Translations under genes and position numbers: made by a program
Shown: positions 50,001-62,600 of the stretch, piece by piece
Layout: each line of letters opens with the position of its first letter
Numbering within the stretch: position 1 is the first letter of the stretch
Assembly (NCBI RefSeq): GCF_033807715.1
Contig: NC_084607.1
Location: forward strand, 17,346,941 to 17,410,940
Direction: 5' to 3'
DNA length: 64,000 nt
Source of the DNA: Cololabis saira
Lineage: Eukaryota; Chordata; Actinopteri; Beloniformes; Belonidae
The notes under the pieces: model-generated
Database searches by the model: none
What the model was told of the DNA's origin: nothing
Seen by the model: the letters and a program-made list of their open reading frames with translations, nothing else

Positions 50001-53000
50001 TGTCCAGTGCAGAAAATCCTCCACGTGACCTGCTTTTCTGTAAAAGAGAGCTTTAATCCATTTTAAAGGAAGACGGGACAGACTTCTTAGAGAAATGTGG
50101 ATCATCCTGAGCAGCAGGCTGATGGATTCCATTTTCTCACACTCAGGCTGACTGGCGTGCTGATAAAATGTGAGGTGCTGTGGCATGAACTGTGTAGCCT
50201 GATGAACAAAGGGGTGGGTAGTGAGAACAGTTTACTGGCAATCACACAGTCTGCCCTTCGGGATTGCTTGAGTAGTCGAAGAGCCGTTATTTTTTCAGCA
50301 TCTTTACAGGGACGCTCGTTCTGGGCTCTTACTTAGAACCCATCAGTAGAACCACTCAGTAAAATCTAATCAAGAGTGGCATTTTTGTTTCCTGTATCAC
50401 TTGCAGTGTCAAGCTGACAGAGATATACCTAGGGCTGAATTTATAGAGCGTAGGAATGAGCAGTTTCACTCAAAACTATTGCATGTATTAATTAAGTGAT
50501 ACTTGAGAAAAATGACAAGGAAAGTAGGGCTGCTGCACACTGCTGCCATTTAAGACACAGAAGGCAACATCTGTTCAGGAAGAGTTAAGCCTCCTACTCA
50601 GTGTGATGGTAAGTACTCTCATGAAAACATTCTGGTGTGTGTCTTCTGTTAAATTTTAATTATAGACGATATTTTACAGTATGTTGCCACTTAAAAGTAC
50701 CCTACTCTTGCCAACTTCAAACAAGCTGTTTTTATTCCTCCCTTTTAAGCCCTAGCTAATTCATTAAAACTTTCAACACGAAAAAAAAAAGCCAAAAGAA
50801 TCAATTAGTAACAGTTTTGCATCTGTGAAGGCAAGCTGTGCTATCTGTGTCTGTGTGGATGAGAGATGCATTGGTAGAGGTTTGGGATGCAACCTGTCTG
50901 AGTATGCTTATTGCCGGGCCAGAGTAAGATTTGAGAAAACTTGGGGGAAAAGAAATAGAGTACATGACACTAATCCAGCTTAATCTGTTCTGACATATTT
51001 TAAAGGTCTGCCAAATTAGAAATGAAGCACAACAAATGATACATCAGTTTTAGTCAAGATGGTACTTGTACGCCTTCTTCTTTGGATGTCCCCAACTTTG
51101 AAAGCCTTTAAGAACACATAATTGGTTGCAGTTATTTTTAGAACAAATGCAGTCAGATCCGATGGATGGATGGATGGATGGATGGATGGATGGATGGATG
51201 GATGGATGGATGTAGGGCTGGGCGATATGGACCAAAAGTCATATCTCGATATTTTCTAGCTGAATGGCGATACTCGATATATATCTCGATATTTTTTCTG
51301 TGCCATAATTGGGGTTTCCCCCAAAGCATTATAGCATAGCATCTCTGTTAGCTTAATTTTTTTTTCTGAGGCAAACCCTTAAAAAAAGAGTCAGTTTTAA
51401 TACAAAGCCTCGTGCCAAATGTCACACAGGTTCCTTTATTAACAGAGGTCTGCACAATATCAAAATGTATAAAACAAATGAAATAAAAATAAACTGCCTG
51501 CATATAGAGAATAAAAATGCTTCTTGAATAAAATAAAACAAATATCCCTTTCCTACATAACAATTAAATTAAAATACACTGTGCAATTAATACAATGTAG
51601 ACAGTAACAGGCAGACTTTTCCACTGAGGTTGACAGTTGTGCAAATAACAAAACATTTGTGCAAATCTCAAATAAAACATTCAAGTCAATTTGTCACCAA
51701 ATAAGCTATATCAAAATAAAAAATAAAAAAAATAAAAATTTCAATTTTTTTATTTATTTTTTTTTTTAAATCGATATACACGATATTGTCTCGTACCATT
51801 TCGCGTTTGAAAATATATCGATATATATTAAAATCTCGATATATCGCCCAGCCCTAGATGGATGGATGGATGGATGGATGGATGGATGGATGGATGGATG
51901 GATGGATGGATGGATGGATGGATGGATGGATGGATGGATGGATGGATGGATGGATGGATGGATGGATGGATGGATGGATGGATGGATGGATGGATGGATG
52001 GATGGATGGATGGATGGATGGATGGGAATGAAAAGACTGCAAGCAATCTAAAATCAGCAACTAATTTTTCAGTTTAGCACAAAGACTGCAACAATAGCAA
52101 GCTTTGTTGAAACTAAAGGAAGGCAGAACTTTTGAGTTCCCTCATCCTGTATCTTTTCATTTAATCTTCACAAAAATAACAACAAAAAAAAAACAACATA
52201 TTTGTCTGAGACACAAAGGTCTCTGTCAAATGACAGATGTTGTTTTCCTCTGTTTCCTGCCGTTTTAGGGCTGTAACCCTTAGGTTTGACAGGGCATAAT
52301 AGAAACTTCATCTCCCCGTGTCACTTGCCTCCAGAAAACAAATGAAATATTTCACAAAATGTCAGTTATTTTATTACAGAATGTTGTTGTCATTTCACTT
52401 TTAGGGTAACCCTCTTGCTCACACGTCTATAGCATGATTGCCGTGTTAATGGCCTTTTCAATAAAATACAGGTCAGCTGTTGTGCTGGCGCTTCTCAGAC
52501 TTCCTCCCTGTCTGATGTTTAGATCGACTTATTTGTACTTCTGTTGATGCCGTGAAAGTTCAGTCATTCACTAGATCTCTTTTGTTTCTGTTCAGAAAGG
52601 TAAAGTCTGTTTACCCTGCTCCGTGATGCTTTGTCTACCTCAGCAGTGTTTATCTGAATAAAGCACACAGATAAAGAGAAAAGGCTCATCTTTTCCTGAA
52701 GGAGTGCTCCTTTGGCTCTCCTCCCCCTCCTTTTTTTCTTTTTGAATATGAACTAGTTTGTATGGATTTATTTAATGTTCTTTGGTCTGGCATCACTTCA
52801 CTATACTCCCTCCGTTGTTAGAGATCTAATGCGCTCTTCTCTTTTTTCATCTTTAATCTTTTATTTTATAGATTGCAGAATCTCAGGGCAATGTGGAAAC
52901 TGGACTCAAAAAACATCTGGAACGCCTGGATGAGATCTTCGCTGCGCGGGCTGACTACCTCAAAGCTTTGCGCTTCATGGAGCTGATGATGAGCAATGTC

Positions 53001-56000
53001 GTCCGTGAGCTGACCTCTTTGCCAGACATCGACAAAAATAAGGTTGACTTGACAGTCATCGCAGATCAAACAGTCCTCGTTGAGTATTACAGGTAGGTGG
53101 AGCTTTATCGATCCCTCCAGATGTCATAGAGATGATTTTATTTCATTTGTGTGTGGGTGGAGTGAACAGATTGCTTAAAGTTGGACTAATAGGGATCCAG
53201 CCCAGATGGGACTTTTTTTGTTCTCTCCACTGGAAAACAGACCAGAAAAAACTATTTCTTCTCTTTGCTAAATAAATGAAAACTGGAATTTAGCTCATTT
53301 TACACTTTGGAAATAAAATCCAATACATCTAGCAACTGTTCTGTCCTGAGACTGACACATGAATCACAGATAATTTGATTTTTGTGTTCAGAAAAAGGGT
53401 CCAAAAGCCAGTAATCAATAAAAACATCAATAAACACACGCTAAATGGTTGAAATATCCAGCAGTAATTCAGAAGGAAAAAAGAATCACTTTTAAAATGA
53501 TTTACAGTGGTTGTGTACGTGGACTTAGATAGTCTCGTACCTTCTGGGTTTGTGCAGGGCATAGCAACAGTGTTAATCAGGGCCTACCTGCACGTTTAAC
53601 TGAATAAATGTCATCCTGTGATTTCTTTTTTTTATCCTCTTGAAGCTATCTCTCCTGAAATTGTGTAGATTTAGCAGAATTTTTAAAATGCTAATCTGCC
53701 ATTTTGATGCATGATTTAAACACCTCTAAATGTCATCACTTAATGATTTAGTCCTGTTTTAGTGTAATTTGACCTATAAAATATACCCACATTGAGTCAT
53801 TTGCATGTGACACTGCACCGTTATTTTTCAAGACTCAGCGTACGCTCATTATAAAGATCTTTAGTTGCAAACCGCACATGCCACGTCGCACTATGCATAG
53901 TTAAATGTAACCAATTAGCCATTCAACAAAGTTGAATTGTGAGAATATGCACGAACAAGGCAATATGGCTAAAGTAATTAACACCACTGTCTTATGAATT
54001 TCTCCTGCAGCTTCAGGTGGAGACTTCTTCTGTTCACTGTGTCCAAATACAATTATGGAGCTTGCACCCCTTGCAGTTTGACATAAGTCTGTATAATACA
54101 AAAAGAAAATAATGCAAAAACCTCCAAATATTTACATGTAGAGACTGTCAAACCTTGTTTTGTTTGGTGAACAAAAGAAAGTAATTGCTCTGGCATTCAT
54201 GTGGCTAAGATGATGAATTGTCTTTCAAATCTGATAGCAAGTATAATAGCAAGTCTAATATCAAGTATCTCTAACTCCTGGCATGCTGGTAGGGATACAA
54301 CATCCCTGCATTAGTTTCAGTCTTGGCTCCATGTTGTGCATCATTTGTGTTCCGACATCAGATCTTCCTCTAGACTACAGTTTTTCAACACATATCCCAT
54401 GGGTATTGATTGGATTTCATGTAGCTAATGAACCAGCCCGTAGCTGTGTTTTATTGATGAACAGAAAATGTTACAGCCAATCCGATGTTATTTGACCACA
54501 GCTGAAGTTATATGGTTCTGTTTTCCGATATTATATACGTCTCTGCTGTGTGTTTGAATGCAACTCTGTGCTGGTGCTGATGCAGTTCTGCTTATGCAGA
54601 AGCGTCATTCATTTTCCTCTCTTCTCTGAGAAAAGAATGGGCCAGTGTTCAGTTTGTTTACTCTGTTGGAGTCCCTCTGCTCTTTTTCGTAAGTAGGAGC
54701 ACTCTGTCCTGACCACGGAGAGCAGATTTACTAGCATGTTGCAGGTGCAACTCAGCCTTTCTGCACGAGTCCATGGTATCCTGGGAATTAGTGTGACATC
54801 CTGCATGACCAATGTTTTGTCACTTATGCACATTTCTCACACTGTTGTGGCATTTATCTCGCTGGTCAGAACACCTACTTGCAGCCACTGCTGTGAAACA
54901 CATTTTCAAAGGAGAATGAAAAATTAATGTATAGGGATAGGTGGTGTTGAATTATTTAGCCCAACAAGCTGGAAATTACCTGAAACAGATGGATTCTAAG
55001 TAGGAGACATGAATGCTGATACTCGATGGACACACCTAAACACATTCCCTCCTGAACATGTTTGGGCCAGCACTTCCTGGGTCTTGGACATGTGCATGAT
55101 GTATGTGGTATGGAAGTGAGAGTTAATGGTGGGGGATCGTTACTGATGCTTCATTTTCCTGTCTTGCAGATGGCTGGCTTATCTGCTGCTGCTGATCCTG
55201 GATCTGGTCATCTGCTTGGCCATGTGTTTGGGGATAGCCAAGCAATCTCACTGTCTGCTCATCACGTAGGTACTCTGAGTATATGTGGAGCTATTTATCC
55301 AAGTCTGGTGCATTTCCTTTTTTGTTGTTGTTCTGATTGGAAACATAGAACTTCAGCCTGCATTTCTGGCAACATATAAGAGCACTCATGATGGTATTGC
55401 ATCTTCAAATATACTTATTCCTCCCCTCGGTGACTTCTTTTTAATTTGCACACACAATTATAGCAGCCTTACGCTGCCTTGCTTTCAATAAAAGCAGCTT
55501 GTGGAAAATAAGTTTAGACTCCAAAACTGTGAATCGGGTCAGAGGAGGAACGTTTGCTTCAGTAAATTGCAGCAAGTAGTTCAAACCAACACTGGTCTCC
55601 AACCAGCAAATTCACAGTCCAGATTACTTTTCCCATTTGCCCAAATTAGTGCAACCTGCATGTCAGTGTTAGCAGATGATGCTCAGGATCCCTTCTCACA
55701 TCCCTCTCTAATGGGCCTCACTAATGCTTATTGATCGGTAGAGTAGTATAGGTCTGCAACCTCTACTAATTATTAAGTGCTCTCAGGCTGCTTTATTGGA
55801 GCTTTCAAGAAGGTCTGAGCAGTAAGTTGAGGAGTGAAGACCTCTTCGACCTTTTCCATCCGGGGAGTGGATGGGGCGTTTATCTTGTTTTGCTTTTCTC
55901 CTTATGCACAATTTTCCCACCTCACAAGAGAACATCAAATCCAGCTTACACCAATGGTATTTAAAATTCTGTTTCATGAAGAGAGATTTTTTCTTTTTTT

Positions 56001-59000
56001 TTATTGTTCCTTGAATGCAACCCCACCATGTTAAAACCCTATTGAACGTGTCACTCTTTAGGACTCAGATGAAAGAAAAAGCTTACAAACTAAACCTGTT
56101 GGCAGCTTCTGAGTTGCAGCAATAGGCACCTAATATACTGCTTGCAAAAATGATGCAACTGGGATCCGGGTGAGCTAACTTACCAAAGGTGGGACGTCCT
56201 TAAACTTATCATTGTCTCCAACTGAATAGGGCTTAATATTTTTCCGCAGTCAAACTTGTTTCTGAAAGGAATACATCTTTGAAGGGGCTAAAAGTGGAAT
56301 CAAGCAAGACATCATGAGTACATTTATCTTTATATCACTTAATAAAAGATTGAATTTCATCTGCACAGTCTAATTATGAGTGAACTACAACAGTTGGGCC
56401 TTTTTCTTCAGGCAAAAGGGGAACAATTTCCAAGCAATGACTGTGAAGAATAGATCAAATTAAAAAACCGGGCTGAAGATCATTGGTACGGCACAAAGAC
56501 ACACAGATTTATTAGATTATCACAGCCTTTGTCTCTTCTCTATGTCCCTGTTAATACCCCCACCCCCCCTCAACACACACCCACTCACTGTAGGATCATG
56601 GGTTTGGTGATGCTGTCTCTGATCCTGAGCTGGGCCTCCCTAGGAATTGGCACTGCCACAGCTGTTGTGAGTAAACTGTCTACTTGTTTGGAATCATGTC
56701 ATGATTTATTTGCTTATTTTGACATATGAATTCAAAGGCGTGTGCGTGTGCGCGTGTGTGTGTCATCATGGGCACACGCAGATATTATGTTCTTTTTCCA
56801 GGTCATTCCTCTCAACAATCTTATGGACAAAGATCTTGACAAATTGACTCTCTAAACGGTGTCTATATCTGTCTAGTGTTTTTTTTATTTCCCAGATCAG
56901 TAATACAGCTAAGATGATCACACATTTCCAGCCTTTTAGATTCAAGAGTCCTTAGTCCTCTTGTTAATAAAGCAGCTTTTGAGTTTTAATTGCTTTCCTC
57001 AAAATCTCTCATGTTGTTTTGTTCGGTTTTATTTGTCTTTGAGGCCTCTTCATTTCAACGAGATTGCTCGCTCTTTGTGTACACCATGTGTTCAGCGCAT
57101 CTGGGCTTAGTGTATTTAATGGTGCTCGTATTAGGGACACTGTTGGGGGTCCAAAAAGAAAAAATAACCCCTTTGCTTTCAGCCATCCTCCATCCCTCAT
57201 GTCCCATATGTCCTCGCCTTGATCCTTGAAAACCTCTCATCTGTGGCTTATCCCGCAGGATTTGACATCTTGACAGGTTGTTTTTTTTTTTTAAGTGAGA
57301 CAGGAGAAAGAAGTTGCACCTACTTTAACCTGAAAAGAAGTACATGAGTAAATGTCACAGATCTGATGTGGTTTGCAGCTGTACGGACAGATAGTCGATA
57401 GAGTGGGGAGTGCCTATGGCTTAGCGTGGTGTATTACAGCTGGACGCGACCCCAAGCCTGAAACCTCTGACATTTGTGGCTTGATTATCCAGAATAGTGG
57501 AGTGGAGCTTAACTGCAGCTTACTTCAGCCCCGGTGTTAGAATGTTATGTTGCAGGTGATCAGTGGTAAATGTATCCACTAATTATCCCTTCCGTTGACA
57601 TCTCATTGTCAAAATCCTAACCAAGGCTCAGTGATGCACTACATCAGGTCGTGATGGGTTAATACCGTACGCCAGCTAATCCTCCAACTGAACCAATATA
57701 TCAAAGAACATGATCATGAATATGGGACTGTGTACAAAACAAGCAAGTAAACTTGTTGCACCTGCACGTCATTAGGAAAAAAAATTGCAAAAATGATGGT
57801 GCCCTGTGAGAGAAACGATAATGATGATGGTGTCCTAGAAAATACTCGGAAATGTATACATATTTGATGAGACGGAGCATAAACAAAATGTCTCGGCGCG
57901 TATAATGAGGCAGAGATGAAGGGTAACATCGAAACAGGGCCTGGATTGTTGGTGTACAGTGTTTACAGTGTTTTTGATGAAAACAAGTGTCATGTGATGG
58001 GTAGAAGCCGTACTTCACTCAGGAGCTGTAATGAAGGATAATGTACATTTCAACTTGTGTAAGTTTGAATTTAGATTCACAGACGTTTACTGTAGTTCTT
58101 AACAACTGCGTGTCACAGTAAAATCTACAACCCGTAAATCAGCAGTGAAAGTTCTCAGTAGTTAGTTGTTATAGACTAATTTTATTCAACACAGCTAAAC
58201 CACCCTTAATCTCCGAGGCTGTGAGTATTGAGAGTTGCTGGGAGGAAAAAAAACAAAAAAGGCCCTATTATGACACAGATAAATTATTTTATATTGGAAG
58301 TTTGTTCTGGACGATGTTTCTCTTTTTAATGACTTCCCCACTGCACTCAAGCCATGGAATGATAAAGAATAAACTCTTTGCATTGTTCAATAATTTTAAA
58401 TAAGATATTGAACCGAAAATACAAAAGTGTTGTACTTTTTGGACAACACCGGCATCTCTGCATACCATTCTTTAGTGTATAATCTCATTTGATTTACTTT
58501 GATGCACCGTGTACACCTCGTGCGTGCGTGCGTGCGCGTATGCGTGTGTGTGTGTATCATAGTTTTTATTATCAAAGTTTGTGTGCTCCCTGTCATGTCC
58601 TTTGAGCTACACTTCACAGTGACAAGCTCGAAAAAGACACCTCTTGATTCTGGCTGATGTATAAAGCAGTGGACATATTTGAAATAGATAACATAAAGGT
58701 TTGATCCTGAATGATAACATGATTCTTCTTTCCTTTGAACTTTATCAATTGTATCTCTCTTTTTTTGATACCTTTGAATTTTGCATGATAGAAAAAAATA
58801 TTATTTTTCCCTTTTTTTTTTCTTTTCCCTTTTTTTTGATACCCGTGTATTTCACAGCACTGGTGCGCCGAAACTACATGAACTTGACCCCAAAGTGTCT
58901 GTACATGCACATTAGCAACTCTCCATGGATGAATTATAGCAAAGGCAAAGTAGATTTCACACGTAGTTAACAAAGTGTGAAGAACTTCTCAGGATCATTA

Positions 59001-59563
59001 ATAGTGGAAATTTGTCATTAACAGCACTTGTTTATGGTTTTATCCTCTATGGATTCACACCGTGTGTTTTTTTTAACCCGTATGAGCTGTGTATTGTGTT
59101 TACTGCTTTAGAGCTGGTGCATCGTTGATAAAGTGCTTTAAAAACAGATTGGTCGGTAATTTCCCAGTGTGTTAAACCGTTTTATTAAGTTGAACCACAA
59201 CTCGTGACATGAATTCTTTTTCGGTTCTGCATACTTGCCCCTTTACAGTGTGTTGTTGCTTTCCCGCAGGGCACTAGTGACTTCTGTGTGTCTCCAGGCA
59301 AGTTTATTGTCAACCAAACCAAGGATTTCCTCACTGCAGGTAATTCATCTCTGCAGACAGAACTGCACAAACACCAGTTCTTGTGACTGAATGTTAAGAT
59401 GCAATTCTAATTTCCCCGTTTCTCTCGCCTTGCAGATGTTGCACACTATTATTTGTTCTGCAGTCCGAATCTACCAAACCCTTTCCAACAGGTATTGACA
59501 AAATGTCTCAGCTGTATAGTCACTCATGTAATCATTTAGAAAGGATCACACTCTGAAAATAAA

Positions 59564-59621
<58 letters not shown>

Positions 59622-62600
59622 ACATATATAGACTTTTATACAGACATATGAAGGGAGCCCCCGCCAGCAAATCAAATACTTAAAGTGATTAACTTTGATC
59701 ACAAACATTCCTATTAATATGTGGGTCTCCAAAAACTAGCTGTGCATAAACACTGCCATGAGCTACTCTCACTAGGAACATTTTGGGTTATTTTTCAGTG
59801 TTCTATATATTATACACAAATAAGACTACTATGAAACAAGCCACAAGTTTGCTGACATTTCTGTGCTTTAACTATCTGCTCGCCATCTCTTCTGTACATT
59901 ACTTCGGATGAAACATTTAGACCCCAAAAAGTTTCATAGAAGCTAATGGTAAGGCAGATTTTCCGGTATGTTTGTGCACAGACTGAATCTGAGGCAGATT
60001 TGTAGCACTTACAGAATGATGCATGTGTAGCATATATAGTATGTTTTGGGACTTTGTGGAGGATAAAACCATGACCTGTAATTATTAAAACCTGCATGCT
60101 TAGCTCTGTCGTCATAGCACCCATTTATGGATTAAAATGATGTTTGTTCACTCAGAAAGGATTATCTTTTCTCTGATGGCCCAGTTGATATAAATATTGC
60201 TCTTTTGTTTCTGCTTGAGATTGTTGTTAGGAATGGGAGGCGGGATCGTGGTGGGCGAGACGACTGATGGCAAAGGATAATCTGGGCTTCTCTGTCTAGA
60301 AAGAAATGTGTCCTATTTTTAAGCGCATTATAAAGCTTTATTTAACACTAAATTATTGATGACAAGCTGCATACTCACAAGCAGTACTCTTCTTAATAAA
60401 ATCCTCTCATTGTTTGTTGTTGATGTCTGTGTGTGTGATGCGGCGGGCCATTGTGTTCTTGTAGTCTCTGACAGTCTGTCAGCGATCTTTGACCACCATG
60501 CAAATCCAGATCCAGGGCCTGTTGCAGTTCTCGTTGCCTGTTTTTCCCACCGCTGAGGTAAGTGGCGGACTAAAGGTCATACCAGATTGTGAAAAAGGTT
60601 GTGTTTGATTGTTTCCCCTTTTGCCCCCTGTTATACAGAGAGACCTTATAGGGATCCAGCGACTGTTAAACTCCACAGAGTTCAGTCTCCATCGTCTAAC
60701 GGCCATCTTAGACTGCCGCGGGCTGCACGAGGTGAGGTCAGATTCTGACCAACAGACTTTTAATAGAAATTCTTTGTATCATAGTTCAAAGCCACGTAGA
60801 AGACCAGCATGACTTATTTTTGCCTTATCTAGTAACACATTTACGTGCATGATTACAGCTGTCAGAGAACTGTGTGTCTCAGACACAGTTTTGGTGATTA
60901 AAAAAAAAAAAAAGAGGAAAATTGCATTTGTTCAAGATAAAATATCTGGCAGAGACAGCACATGCAGCAGACAAATGTCAACACCGCTTCTCAGAGCTTG
61001 TTAGTCAGATAGAAAAGCAAAACTAACTAAGAATGCATCTGTAACATGCATATCATCAGAGTGACATCTGTTAGTCAGAGTTTTGCATTTCAGACACTGT
61101 CTCTGGGGTAAATTAAAGCTGTATTGGGTTGCCCCCCAACAGAGCATGCAGAGGTGTTTGCAAAAATGTTCTCACATTATTAACATTCAGAAATCAGTCA
61201 TTTTTAAAATGCTTAAGAAGTAAATAAGTTATGGGCTATAGTGAACAGATGTATTAACGTAAAGCATGCATGCATCGTTTTGTTCTGTATATAAACTGGT
61301 ATTCATAACAGGAGCTCATGCAGCTTGAGCATGCATAACTTATGAAAACTGCAGTAAATAATAAAAAAAGAAGTTAAAATTAGAACTTTTAAGCAGTCAA
61401 GAGAGGCTATATACAGGTAATTGGAGGCTGCAGTGTATCTAAAGTCAATGACTCTACAGTCTCTTTCACAAAATGCTTCCTACTCACACACTACCTGTGA
61501 GTGCTGATGAAGATATTAATTCATGCACTCCATATACTGACACAGTAAAGTCTCATTTTCTATCATGCCATGCACTTCTGCACACAAAGAAGACAGAATT
61601 GGAAAATTGTTCAGCGATTTTGTTTTTCCAACTTTAAACCACATATCAAAGGATGGGGGCCACAGACTTTGGTTCCAGCCGAGCTCACAGCTGGCAGGTT
61701 TAGAGTAAAACACAGTCTGGTACTAATTACAGAAAGAAAAGATGAGAAAAATCCATAACCTAGCTTGTTTCAGCTGACTATTAACCAAAACAATAGGCAG
61801 TTAGGTAAGTGGCTCCCTCAGCATGCTGCTAGGTGGCTTCACCCTGCTAATGCTCAGCTAAAGCTGTCAATGATGATTGAGAAGGAATTCTCACATATAT
61901 GCTTCAGCAGGTAATAGCCTTCAACTAGTAGTTTGAAGCTTCTGCCGACTGCTCAGTAATCTTATAACTCAGTCACTTTTACTGTGCCACAAGCCACAGT
62001 TTTTTCTTTTTTTTCATAAAAACCTGCATTTTTTAAACTATCCCTTTGTGTAAAAGTCTTAGTGTTGTGTTTTTAGTGTTATTTCTGAAAGAGGTTCTTT
62101 TTTGTTTCCTCCTGACACTCTAACAGGACTACGTGGATGCCTTAATGGGTGTATGCTATGATGGGGTGGAAGGGCTCCTCTACCTCTCTTTGTTTTCTCT
62201 TCTGGCTGCCTGGGCGCTCTGTGGCATGCTGTGTGTCATTTTCCGAGTGTGGACGTTAATGGGCAGCAGGTCAGTGCCAGGCAACCCCTTACCCCATTAT
62301 GTACTACCAACAATGTACTCATGAAAAGGGTTCACATGCACTCTCTCTTCCTGTGACGTCTTACCGCCTCTGTGTGTGGGTCTGCAACTTTCATCCAGGG
62401 AAAAAGAGTATGATGACATAGATGAGGAGGACCCTTTCAACCCCCAAGCTCGTCAGATGTCATATAACCCCAGAAGGTCTAACAGACACAGTTTCTGCAG
62501 CTACATCAGCAGCCTTGGCAGCCAAGTCAGCCTTCAACCACCTGCGCAGTCTCCCTCTAATTCTATCATGCCACCGCCTGAATACATGTAAATTCAAACA

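Larger units (their letters stand above)
47378..52871 (+). other. Intron 3 (5,494 bp)
   Basis: Contains a (CA)n tract near 48600-48640 and a (GATG)n array split by a hAT-type MITE at 51161-52025. The remainder shows no recognised gene. The long open frame at 48516-49118 is not supported as coding. Confidence 0.85.

Noticed and set aside
51828..52077. MDGW and SIHP repeat peptides
   Set aside because: Translation of the perfect (GATG)42 array.
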